A stretch of 24,674 nucleotides of DNA from CAZFIO01 sp964519585 (GTDB lineage Bacteria; Bacillota; Clostridia; Tissierellales; Tissierellaceae): positions 1 through 24,674 of the forward strand of contig CAZFIO010000010.1 of NCBI GenBank assembly GCA_964519585.1, in the 5' to 3' direction. Every line of letters begins with the position of its first letter. Positions within the stretch are counted from its first letter, which is position 1. Of this stretch, positions 1-6,463 are shown piece by piece. A program made the translations under genes and the position numbers. The notes beneath the pieces were generated by a model, which was not told the DNA's origin, did no database searches, and worked only from the letters and a program-made list of their open reading frames with translations.

Positions 1-844
1 GGGTAGCATAGGCAACTGTACCTAGGGTAGATATTACCTTTAGGAAAAACACCATACCCAACCTCATGGCCATTTGTTCCAAGGAGGCTGGCACACCTAT
101 TTTTATTAGATTATATACAATGTCCTTGTCAAATTTAAATTTGTGACCTAAGTTTATAGAGATACTACTATCTTTTTTAAATATATATTTAAGCAAAATC
201 AGACTGGCTATTACATGGGACAGGCTTGTAGATATGGCAGCCCCAGTTACACCAAATGAAGGGACACCAAATAAGCCATATATTAAAACTGCATTCCCAA
301 ACACATTTAGAAGATTTACAAATATATTTATCTTCATAGGGGTTTTTGTATCTCCTGCACCTCTCATGGAGGCAAAGATTGAGAAGTTAAAGGCCTGGAA
401 GATAAATCCTAAAAGAATAACCCTAAAATATGACATCCCAATCTCCATAGTATCTTGGTGTGCACCTAAGAATTTCATGGTCTGTGAAGAAAATCCTAGC
501 CCTATAATCAAAAGGGGCACTACCAGTAACACTTGAGTTAAAATAATTATATGTTTCACAACAGATTCGATTCTGCCTTCTCTTTTGGCCCCTATGTATC
601 TTGCTACCATAGCTGTGGCGCCAATATTTAAGGATTGAACCAGGGATAGGCCAATAAGAACTAGCTGGTTTGTGACACCTACTGCAGCTATTCCCGCTGC
701 TGAAGCTGCATCATCACCAAAGTTGCCCAGCATTATCATATCCACCATACCAAACAAGGTACCCAGTAGAACCTCTATAAAGACAGGACCTGCAATCCTG
801 ATTATTTCTTCTCTTATACTACTTTTACTATGGGATTCTTCCAT
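1..844 (-). CDS. MATE family multidrug/Na+ efflux transporter, C-terminus cut by window edge
   Basis: Inner-membrane antiporter of the MATE family that exports drugs or metabolites. The open frame begins at an ATG whose first base is 844, preceded by AGGAGA seven bases upstream, and runs without a stop to the edge, so about 281 residues are visible of a usual 440-460. Visible features are a short charged N-terminus, then typical MATE stretches: GPVLLEVLFGMVDMIMLGNF (about residues 15-35), GIAAVGVTNQ, NIGATAMVARYIGA, a FNFSIFASMRGAGDTKTPM-type loop and GVTGAAISTSLSH. Several hydrophobic membrane segments are evident. The next gene in the same direction (MocA-like) ends 67 bases upstream, so the two may be cotranscribed. 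The substrate cannot be told from sequence. Confidence 0.85.
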   Translation of the reverse strand, partial: MEESHSKSSIREEIIRIAGPVFIEVLLGTLFGMVDMIMLGNFGDDAASAAGIAAVGVTNQLVLIGLSLVQSLNIGATAMVARYIGAKREGRIESVVKHIIILTQVLLVVPLLIIGLGFSSQTMKFLGAHQDTMEIGMSYFRVILLGFIFQAFNFSIFASMRGAGDTKTPMKINIFVNLLNVFGNAVLIYGLFGVPSFGVTGAAISTSLSHVIASLILLKYIFKKDSSISINLGHKFKFDKDIVYNLIKIGVPASLEQMAMRLGMVFFLKVISTLGTVAYAT

Positions 845-911
845 TTTGCACTCTCCTAATACACTTTCTTATGATTTCAATACTCTAAATATTATAGCAT
901 AGTTTTCTAAC

Positions 912-1481
912 TTATGTCCTAGACCAATAATTAAAATCATCTAGAGTATCAAAATCTGCTAATATATATTCATTATCTACATGGATTCTTTGAACTTTTC
1001 CTGGATTTCTTTCTATTATTTCCCTGCCACCCCTATCTCCTTGGATTTTTAATAATTCTTCCCTAAAGGCTTTGGGAAATATTGTGGGGGTATATCTCTT
1101 ATCTTTAAAATAGGGTATGGTAATCTTTCCCCTATCTTTTAAGTGCTCATTTATTAGTAAATCTATTAGGTCCTTAGTTATAAAGGGTTGGTCTCCAGGA
1201 AAAAACATATAGGATTCTCCTGAAGCATTTTTTACCCCCTTAATTATACTTTGGGACTGGCCTAAATTTGCCATATCATTATAAATTGTTTTGATTCCAT
1301 AGGATAATCCAATATTTCTAATATTTTCATCTCTATAGATAAGGAGAATTTCATCAATTTTCGATTGTAAATTTGCCTTTATAACATACTCTATTAGCTT
1401 CTTACCCTTAAAGTTCATCAATAATTTATTTTCACCCATTCTTTTTGAAAATCCTGAAGCCATAATTATTCCACTAATCAT
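912..1481 (-). CDS. MocA/MobA-like nucleotidyltransferase (molybdenum cofactor cytidylyltransferase family)
   Basis: A 189-residue NTP-transferase-fold protein. The N-terminus MISGIIMASGFSKRMGENK matches the nucleotide-binding GxxxAxGxSxRMGxxK signature of MobA/MocA enzymes, which attach CMP or GMP to molybdopterin. Later FFPGDQPF (about residues 93-100) is the metal-binding GDxP motif, and TPTIFPKAFREELLKIQGDRGGREII resembles the MocA C-terminal region. The length matches stand-alone MocA/YgfJ proteins. The start has GGAGGT eight bases upstream. In selenium-using Clostridia, YgfJ/MocA-type proteins accompany molybdenum hydroxylases. Here one is encoded about 14 kb away at 15316-18918, so a role in maturing that enzyme is plausible but inferred from co-occurrence only. 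Confidence 0.75.
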   Translation of the reverse strand: MISGIIMASGFSKRMGENKLLMNFKGKKLIEYVIKANLQSKIDEILLIYRDENIRNIGLSYGIKTIYNDMANLGQSQSIIKGVKNASGESYMFFPGDQPFITKDLIDLLINEHLKDRGKITIPYFKDKRYTPTIFPKAFREELLKIQGDRGGREIIERNPGKVQRIHVDNEYILADFDTLDDFNYWSRT

Positions 1482-1555
1482 TTTCCTACCTCCAGGGTTA
1501 ATAAATATCCTTCATAAGTAATAAAAAATATTTACAAGCAATCAAATAGTTTGAC

Positions 1556-1870
1556 TTAATTTACATGTGGTAATTTAAAGTACTTTTTTTCCAAGTCCTC
1601 CAAATGATAAAAGGTATGAATTAAATCTTTTCCAAAGTCTTGCAAGGTATAAAAGGTATTATTATCAATTATGGTTTTTTCGATTACATCCCTTTCTAGA
1701 AGTATTACTAATTTTCTGTTTAATTCTGTATGACTCATATATGGTATACTATTTAAAATTTCAGTATATTGTTTATTCCCCAAATCAATAGACTTCAATA
1801 TCTCTGGTACCCATCTTAGCTTTATTAAATCATGAACAATTTGAAAACCATTATAAACATTACTTTTCAT
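1556..1870 (-). CDS. HxlR-type winged-helix transcriptional regulator
   Basis: A 104-residue DNA-binding protein. The pattern LIKLRWVPEILKSIDLGNKQYTEI followed by MSHTELNRKLVILLERDVIEK and YTLQDFGKDLI follows the HxlR (DUF24) winged-helix layout: a recognition helix around residues 45-60, a wing around 62-75, then a final dimerisation helix. Family members of this size are dimeric repressors or activators, often redox or aldehyde responsive. The canonical N-terminal cysteine of redox-sensing members is absent, and no Cys occurs at all, so a thiol switch is unlikely. The start has AGGAGG seven bases upstream. It is divergent from the Dps-like gene, and the shared 115-bp spacer holds an inverted repeat that could be its operator. 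Confidence 0.7.
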   Translation of the reverse strand: MKSNVYNGFQIVHDLIKLRWVPEILKSIDLGNKQYTEILNSIPYMSHTELNRKLVILLERDVIEKTIIDNNTFYTLQDFGKDLIHTFYHLEDLEKKYFKLPHVN

Positions 1871-1903
1871 TTTCTACCTCCTAGGAACATATTTGTGCCT
1901 TTT

Positions 1904-1950
1904 TGTTTCCTGTATTTTATTATATAATATAATCATAGAAAAAGGAAACA
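1904..1950. promoter_or_regulatory. Divergent promoter region with 8-bp inverted repeat (HxlR-type gene / Dps)
   Basis: Arms TGTTTCCT (1904-1911) and AGGAAACA (1943-1950) are perfect inverted repeats separated by 31 bp. Between them lie two overlapping TATAAT hexamers (1923-1928 and 1928-1933) on the plus strand, reasonable -10 boxes for the Dps-like gene. No convincing -35 was found; TTGTTT at 1903-1908 would be 19 bp from the second box. Arms flanking a -10 fit a repressor operator, but binding by the neighbouring HxlR-type protein is only inferred. Confidence 0.35.
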
Positions 1951-1985
1951 CTAGTAATTACAATTATACAAGAGGAGGATGTTTA

Positions 1986-2420
1986 ATGAAACATTTTAAT
2001 TTATTGCAAAAGTATTTATCAAATCTAGCTGTCCTAAATGTAAAATTCCACAACATCCATTGGAATGTAGTAGGTGAGCATTTCTTTAAGATTCATGATT
2101 TTACTGAGGAGGCTTATGATAAATTATTTGAGGAGTTTGATGAAGTGGCAGAACTATTGAAAATGAAGGATGTTATGCCCTTGTCAACTATAGCAGAGTA
2201 TTTAGAGAATTCATCAATTGAAGAAATAAAGGCTAAAGACTTCACAGCAAAAGAATCACTAGAAGAAGTTAAGAATGATTTAGAGCTTATGAAAAATCTA
2301 GCAGTTGAAATCAGAAATACTGCTGATGAAGAAGGAGACTTTGAAACTGTAGCTATGTTTGAAGATTATGTTGCAAACTATAGCAAAAATATATGGTTTG
2401 TAAAATCCTTATTAAAATAA
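1986..2420 (+). CDS. dps: Dps-like ferritin / iron-storage DNA-protection protein
   Basis: A 144-residue four-helix-bundle protein of the Dps family, which oxidises Fe2+ with H2O2 and stores iron in a dodecameric cage. The segment VKFHNIHWNVVGEHFFKIHD (about residues 18-37) and the following FDEVAE carry the His, Asp and Glu residues of the intersubunit ferroxidase site (HNxHW, H-x(6)-HxxxEExYD/E-x(2)-D pattern). The start at 1986 was chosen because AGGAGGA lies six bases upstream and the protein then begins with the usual first helix. The longer frame from 1893 would add 31 non-homologous residues running through the promoter. A strong terminator follows. Its closeness to the selenoperoxiredoxin suggests a local oxidative-stress group. 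Confidence 0.9.
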   Translation: MKHFNLLQKYLSNLAVLNVKFHNIHWNVVGEHFFKIHDFTEEAYDKLFEEFDEVAELLKMKDVMPLSTIAEYLENSSIEEIKAKDFTAKESLEEVKNDLELMKNLAVEIRNTADEEGDFETVAMFEDYVANYSKNIWFVKSLLK

Positions 2421-2431
2421 TAAATATATAA

Positions 2432-2463
2432 AAAAATATCCTAGATCTTTCTAGGATATTTTT
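2432..2463. terminator. Bidirectional rho-independent terminator between dps and prxU
   Basis: A perfect 14-bp stem, AAAAATATCCTAGA (2432-2445) and TCTAGGATATTTTT (2450-2463), encloses a four-base loop. T-runs occur on both strands. It lies between the convergent ends of the Dps-like gene (ends 2420) and the peroxiredoxin gene (ends 2473), so it can stop transcription from both sides. Confidence 0.85.
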
Positions 2464-2472
2464 ATTTATCTC

Positions 2473-3192
2473 TTAATCTTCAAAAGCTTCTTTAACTTCC
2501 CACTCTTCCCAAACCCTACCTACAAGATCAATTCCTGGTTTAAGTGTTTTCTTACCTGGTTTCCAACCTGAAGGTGTAACTTCTCCACCGCCAGTTTTTC
2601 TAACAAGTTGGAAGGCTTTAACTTGTCTTATACTTTCGGAAACATTTCTTCCTACCGGTGGGGTCAAGACTTCGTATCCTTGCACTACACCATCTGGGTC
2701 TATGATAAATCTACCCCTGGTTTCAACTCCACTATCTTCATCATATATTCCATACATTTTTCCTATGGAACCATCTTGATCTGATGCCATAGCATATGGA
2801 ATTCCACCCTCTACCATTTTGGAAAGCTCTACATCATTCCAAACCTTATGAACAAAATGTGAATCTACACTTACAGAAATAACTTCTACGCCTAATTCTT
2901 GAAGCTCTGGATACTTTTCAGCAACTGCTGAAATTTCAGTAGCTCAGACAAAAGTAAAGTCTCCTGGATAGAAGCATAATAATACCCATTTTCCCTTATA
3001 ATCTTCTAGACTTACACTAGTAAACTCTCCCTTATGATAGGCAGGAGCTGTGAATAGTGGTGCAGGTTTGCCAACTTTAATCATTCTTTGTTCCTCCTTT
3101 TTTTCAACTACCTTCTCTTCATTTTCAACTACTGGTTCTTCTGACCTAACTATGGTAGGCCTTGTACATCCAGCATTTACCTCATTAGCCAT
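2473..3192 (-). CDS. prxU: Selenocysteine-containing peroxiredoxin (PrxU), read through in-frame UGA at 2944-2946
   Basis: A thiol-dependent peroxidase of the 2-Cys/AhpC-like family that reduces H2O2 or organic peroxides in the cytoplasm. The frame is interrupted once, by TGA at 2944-2946, in the place of the peroxidatic Cys: FYPGDFTFV-U-ATEI against the usual FYPxDFTFVCPTE. Before it come VGKPAPLFTAPAY and after it GVEVISVSVDSHFVHKVW, the standard Prx fold. A SECIS-like hairpin lies just after the UGA. Near the C-terminus EVTPSGW replaces the usual EVCPxxW, so the resolving Cys is missing, and only two Cys are visible elsewhere. Two starts are possible: ATG 3192 (AAGGAGGAGG upstream; 239 residues, Sec83) or ATG 3084 (AAAGGAGGAAC upstream; 203 residues, Sec47). 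The latter begins at the normal family N-terminus. PrxU of Eubacterium acidaminophilum is the described relative. Confidence 0.9.
2916..2933 (-). promoter_or_regulatory. Bacterial SECIS-like hairpin for Sec insertion in prxU
   Basis: On the coding strand the mRNA reads UUUCAGC, loop AGUU, GCUGAAA, a perfect 7-bp stem starting 11 nt after the UGA, with the apical loop at 18-21 nt. A short loop bearing an early G, at this distance inside the coding region, fits the bacterial SECIS pattern recognised by SelB. The fold is seen by eye only. Confidence 0.65.
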
Positions 3193-3243
3193 AAATCCTC
3201 CTCCTTAAGTGTATTAGTTATAAATTTGTATTCATTACATTTA

Positions 3244-3290
3244 ATAATAGCATAATGAATTTTTAAGTCAATAAGTTTTCCTGAAAACTT
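3244..3290 (-). promoter_or_regulatory. Likely sigma-A promoter of prxU with adjacent inverted repeat
   Basis: On the minus strand TTGACT (3271-3266) and TATTAT (3249-3244) are separated by 16 bp. The -10 box is preceded by TGC, giving an extended -10. Transcription would begin roughly 45 nt before the first prxU ATG. Directly upstream, AAGTTTTC (3273-3280) and GAAAACTT (3283-3290) form an inverted repeat abutting the -35. It may be an operator or the weak terminator of the preceding phosphohexomutase gene, since no long T-run follows. Confidence 0.6.
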
Positions 3291-3293
3291 AGA

Positions 3294-4982
3294 TTATTTT
3301 ACCCTATCCATTTTTTCATGGAAGGCTTTCTCTATTGATTCTATTATTTTCCCTGCCTTCTCCCAAGTTTCAGCTTTTGAATATATATATAGTTTTATCT
3401 TTGGCTCAGTACCTGAAGGTCTTACAGTATACCAGGACCCATCTTCTAGGTAGTATTTTAAAACATTGCTTTTAGAATTTCCTGTTTCATCATAAAGGTA
3501 GTCTATAGTTTTAGATAGTTTTAAACCTTCTATTTCTTCTAATGGGTTTTTCCTGAAATCTTCCATTTTTCTTTCAATTCTTCTACTGCCCTCTATTCCT
3601 TCTAAAACAATTGAAATCAGTCTTTCTCTATAGTAACCAAACTCCTTATAAATATCTTCTAAAACATCCAATAAACTCTTGCCCTGTTTCTTATAGTAGC
3701 CTGCCATCTCAGCGATTAACATAGTGGATACTATGGCATCCTTATCCCTTACTAAATCACCATAGGTATAACCAATACTCTCCTCATAACCAAATATAAA
3801 ATCATACTCTTTTGTCTTATCCCATGTATTTGGTAGTTCACATATATATTTAAATCCTGTTAAGGTTTCAAAGGTCTCAACACCGTACTTATCTGCTATA
3901 GCCTTGCTTAAATCTCCAGTCACAATACTCTTTACTATGGCACTTCCTCTTGAAAGTGTTCCATTGTTATATCTAGATGTCAGTATATAATTAGTTAAAA
4001 GAGCTCCTATTTTATTCCCGTTTAAAAATACATATTCACCATTTGAATCATTTACCATTATAGCTACCCTATCACAATCTGGGTCTGTAGCCACTAAAAT
4101 ATCTGCACCCTTCTTCTTTCCTAATGCTATAGAATATTCAAATGCTTTTGGGTCTTCAGGATTAGGATATTCTGCAGTTGTAAAATTTGGATCTGGGTTT
4201 TCTTGTTCAGGAACAACAAAAACATTTGAAAACCCCCTATCTTTTAAAATTCTTCTTACTGGCTTATTTCCTGTCCCATTTAAAGGTGAATATACAATCT
4301 TTATATCCTTATCTATATTTTCATTGATGGCCTGGCTAAGCCTTATGGAGTTATATTCATCATCAATTTCTTTGCCAATATACTCAACTAGTCCTTTGTC
4401 CAAAGCTTCTTCTAGGTCCATCATCTTGATATTTTCAAAGTTTTCTATAGAAGATATTTCTTCTAAAATTTCATCACCAATATCATCTAGTATTTGTGAA
4501 CCTTCCTCCCAGTAGACTTTATAGCCATTATAATCCCTAGGGTTGTGGCTGGCTGTAACTACAATTCCTGATATGGTATTAAGTTTTCTAACAGTAAATG
4601 ACAAAAGTGGAGTTGTGCGAATATCATCAAACAAATAAGTCTTTACTCCATTGGCAGCCAAAACTCTTGCTGATATTTCTGCAAATTTATCAGAAAACTT
4701 TCTTACATCATAGGCTATGGCGACACCCCTGTCCATAGCTTCCTGACCCTTATTTTTTATAGTTTGTGCTAACCCTTGGGTAGTAAGGGCCACTGTATAC
4801 TTATTCATCCTATTTGTACCTGCACCAATTTTCCCCCTAAGTCCTGCGGTTCCAAACTTTAGATCTGTGTAAAATCTATCCTCAATTTCTTCTGTATCAC
4901 TTAACTCTCTTAATTCTTCTTTTGTTTCTTCATCAAAATAATCACTTTCCAACCATTCCTTGTATCTTTTCATATAATCCAT
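3294..4982 (-). CDS. pgcA: Phosphoglucomutase/phosphomannomutase (alpha-D-phosphohexomutase)
   Basis: A cytoplasmic enzyme interconverting hexose 1- and 6-phosphates through a phosphoserine, supplying glucose-1-phosphate for polysaccharide and nucleotide-sugar synthesis. The four-domain family layout is complete over 562 residues. It has an N-terminal FGTAGLRG (43-50), the active-site TASHNP (143-148) with the phosphorylated Ser145, the Mg-binding DPDCDR (300-305), the sugar-specificity GYEES motif around residue 400 and the phosphate-binding PSGTEPKIK near 525. The length matches Bacillus PgcA-type enzymes. ATG 4982 is preceded by a GGGAGTGG ribosome binding site; an in-frame Met lies three codons in. 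The gene is divergent from a beta-phosphoglucomutase-like HAD gene, suggesting shared sugar-phosphate metabolism. Confidence 0.92.
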   Translation of the reverse strand: MDYMKRYKEWLESDYFDEETKEELRELSDTEEIEDRFYTDLKFGTAGLRGKIGAGTNRMNKYTVALTTQGLAQTIKNKGQEAMDRGVAIAYDVRKFSDKFAEISARVLAANGVKTYLFDDIRTTPLLSFTVRKLNTISGIVVTASHNPRDYNGYKVYWEEGSQILDDIGDEILEEISSIENFENIKMMDLEEALDKGLVEYIGKEIDDEYNSIRLSQAINENIDKDIKIVYSPLNGTGNKPVRRILKDRGFSNVFVVPEQENPDPNFTTAEYPNPEDPKAFEYSIALGKKKGADILVATDPDCDRVAIMVNDSNGEYVFLNGNKIGALLTNYILTSRYNNGTLSRGSAIVKSIVTGDLSKAIADKYGVETFETLTGFKYICELPNTWDKTKEYDFIFGYEESIGYTYGDLVRDKDAIVSTMLIAEMAGYYKKQGKSLLDVLEDIYKEFGYYRERLISIVLEGIEGSRRIERKMEDFRKNPLEEIEGLKLSKTIDYLYDETGNSKSNVLKYYLEDGSWYTVRPSGTEPKIKLYIYSKAETWEKAGKIIESIEKAFHEKMDRVK

Positions 4983-5160
4983 TTAACCACTCCCATAGTT
5001 TTCTTATTTAGCGACATATGTCTATAAATTATTTTTACCCAATTTATCTATATAATCAACTTTTTAGCTAGAAATATAATTTATAATCTTATATATTTTA
5101 GCCTAATTTAAATTATATGATATGATGTATGTAATTTAGTATAACTTAGGAGGTAAAGAT

Positions 5161-5811
5161 TTGAAGGCTATAATATTTGATATGGATGGGGTAATTATTG
5201 ATAGTGAGCCCTTGCATTTTCAGGTTGAAAGAAAACTTTTGGAGGAATTGGGTGGGATTTTTGATGAAGATTTTCACACCACCCTAGTAGGAACTACAGA
5301 TTACCATATGTGGTCTGTCTTTAAAGAAAAATTTAATTTGGAATATAGTATTGGAGAAATGATGGACCTTAAGAAGGAAAGATTTATTGAGGAAATCCAT
5401 AGGGTTCCCTTGGTGAAAGGTTTTGATAAATTAGTAACTGACCTTTATTCTCAAGGCTACACCATGGGCTTGGCCTCTTCTAATAATAGGAAATCGGTAG
5501 ACACTATAATTAAAACTTTTAGTTTGGATAAGTATTTGAGTTTTTCTATAAGTGGTGATGATATAGAAAAAGGTAAGCCTGATCCTGAGATTTTTCTTAA
5601 ATCAGCTGAGATTATAAATATACCAGCAGGGAAATGTTTAGTAATTGAAGATGCAAAGAATGGAGTCTTAGCCGCAAAGGCTGCAGGTATGAAGTGTATA
5701 GGATATAGGAACCCCAATTCAGGCAACCAGGACCTGTCTATGGCAGATTTGGTTATTGATGATTATGAGGCGTTGGATTTAGGGGTTATAGAGGGTTTGT
5801 TTTCTATATAG
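5161..5811 (+). CDS. HAD-superfamily hydrolase, beta-phosphoglucomutase-like subgroup
   Basis: A 216-residue HAD enzyme with a helical cap. Motif I is FDMDGVIIDSEP with nucleophile Asp7 and acid/base Asp9. Motif II is the GLASSN segment near residue 102, the Lys of EKGKPDPEIF lies near 137, and motif IV is VIEDAKNGVLAAKAAGM near 163. DxDGVIxDSE and the DSxxG-type cap place it with beta-phosphoglucomutases and sugar-phosphate phosphatases. The substrate cannot be decided from motifs. Translation starts at TTG 5161, supported by AGGAGG eight bases upstream and by the start of beta-strand 1; no ATG is available nearby. The gene is transcribed away from the phosphohexomutase gene across a 178-bp AT-rich spacer. 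A hairpin terminator candidate lies about 150 bp downstream. Confidence 0.85.
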   Translation: MKAIIFDMDGVIIDSEPLHFQVERKLLEELGGIFDEDFHTTLVGTTDYHMWSVFKEKFNLEYSIGEMMDLKKERFIEEIHRVPLVKGFDKLVTDLYSQGYTMGLASSNNRKSVDTIIKTFSLDKYLSFSISGDDIEKGKPDPEIFLKSAEIINIPAGKCLVIEDAKNGVLAAKAAGMKCIGYRNPNSGNQDLSMADLVIDDYEALDLGVIEGLFSI

Positions 5812-5964
5812 GCAGAGATTTGGGACGGTTATGAATCTTGAATAAGGTTGATGAACATTTGGGGAAAGATGTGCAACTAAATATATTAAAAACTTTGCTA
5901 TCAGCAAGATTATTTTTTAGAACGTTCCACTAGGTTCAAGATTTGGTTATCATCACCAAACGAT

Positions 5965-6030
5965 AAAAAATACATCCTCAAACTCGTTCCGCTTCGCTTC
6001 ACTCAAACAGTGAGGATGTGACGATTTTTT
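5965..6030. terminator. Long hairpin, candidate bidirectional terminator or dispersed repeat
   Basis: AAAAAAT (5965-5971) plus ACATCCTCA (5972-5980) pair with TGAGGATGT (6011-6019) and ATTTTTT (6024-6030), leaving a four-base bulge and a 30-nt loop. T-runs end both strands, so it could terminate the HAD gene. The GC-richer loop, with its CGTTCCGCTTCGCTTC stretch, looks like an inserted repetitive sequence rather than a simple terminator. Confidence 0.5.
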
Positions 6031-6183
6031 CTCTTATTGGGATGCTAACACAAATCTCTCACATGTGTCTCTTTTCTAAGAAAATAATCTTGTAGGTTTG
6101 GGGTGTAAAAAAGGTTAATCGCAGTAGAAAAAGTTAACCCAGTGGGGTGGCATGAAAACCATTCTCTCCAAATATATAGTACC

Positions 6184-6270
6184 ACGTTTGTAGGGAAGGA
6201 CCTCTGTGTCCTTCCACACCCTAGTCTTTTAAAGGTTTGGAAGGGTACGGAGACCCTTCCCTACACACGT
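6184..6270. repeat. MITE-like 87-bp element: terminal inverted repeats and two internal hairpins
   Basis: The ends ACGT-TT-GTAGGGAAGG (6184-6199) and CCTTCCCTAC-AC-ACGT (6255-6270) are inverted copies with two mismatches. Inside are two tandem perfect hairpins: GGAAGGAC/GTCCTTCC with a 6-nt loop (6194-6215), and GGAAGGGT/ACCCTTCC with a 6-nt loop (6239-6260). It is clearly richer in GC than the surroundings. No transposase is present. It resembles small non-autonomous palindromic repeats of clostridial genomes, but copy number cannot be judged from one window. Confidence 0.6.
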
Positions 6271-6313
6271 AGAACAATTGTTTGACTATCGTTATATTCT
6301 CCTTATACACACT

Positions 6314-6336
6314 AAAAGGGCCAGCAAAGCTAGCCC
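6314..6336 (-). terminator. Rho-independent terminator of the nucleoside-kinase-like gene
   Basis: On the minus strand GGGCTAGC, loop TTT, GCTGGCCC form an 8-bp stem with one G-U pair (6318-6336), followed by TTTT (6317-6314). It lies about 130 nt after the stop codon at 6464, so the 11-bp repeat array would be inside the 3' untranslated region. Confidence 0.7.
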
Positions 6337-6369
6337 CTAATTAAACCCCAAAGTATATCTTAAGTAAAC

Positions 6370-6457
6370 AATGCTAGACTACAGCTAGACCATTGCTTGA
6401 CTATTGTTTGTCAATAGTTTCACCATTGTTTAACCATTGTTCCCCTATTGTTCAACT
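6370..6457. repeat. Tandem array of eight degenerate 11-bp repeats
   Basis: Eight contiguous 11-mers: AATGCTAGACT, ACAGCTAGACC, ATTGCTTGACT, ATTGTTTGTCA, ATAGTTTCACC, ATTGTTTAACC, ATTGTTCCCCT and ATTGTTCAACT. The consensus is about ATTGTTTNACY. A ninth isolated unit, ATTGTTTGACT, occurs at 6277-6287 on the far side of the terminator. The unit length is not a multiple of three, so it is not coding. The array lies just after the stop of the kinase-like gene, in its predicted 3' untranslated region. Confidence 0.85.
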
Positions 6458-6463
6458 ATCCTT

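Larger units (their letters stand above)
5812..6463. other. Gene-free 652-bp spacer with several repeat structures
   Basis: No credible protein gene or RNA gene was found. The stretch holds a distant 9-bp inverted repeat (AATCTTGAA at 5834-5842 and TTCAAGATT at 5935-5943), a long hairpin at 5965-6030, a MITE-like double hairpin at 6184-6270, the terminator of the minus-strand kinase gene at 6314-6336, and the 11-bp repeat array at 6370-6457. The rest (about 6031-6183) shows nothing I can name. Confidence 0.7.

Noticed and set aside
234..902. Plus-strand frames at the left edge
   Set aside because: Antisense to the MATE transporter, whose minus-strand frame runs open to the edge with family motifs.
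2944..2946. TGA in the peroxiredoxin frame as a nonsense mutation making a pseudogene
   Set aside because: It falls exactly on the catalytic Cys codon, the frame and homology continue on both sides, and a SECIS-like hairpin follows.
6370..6457. CRISPR array
   Set aside because: Units are 11 bp, degenerate and contiguous, with no unique spacers and no cas genes.
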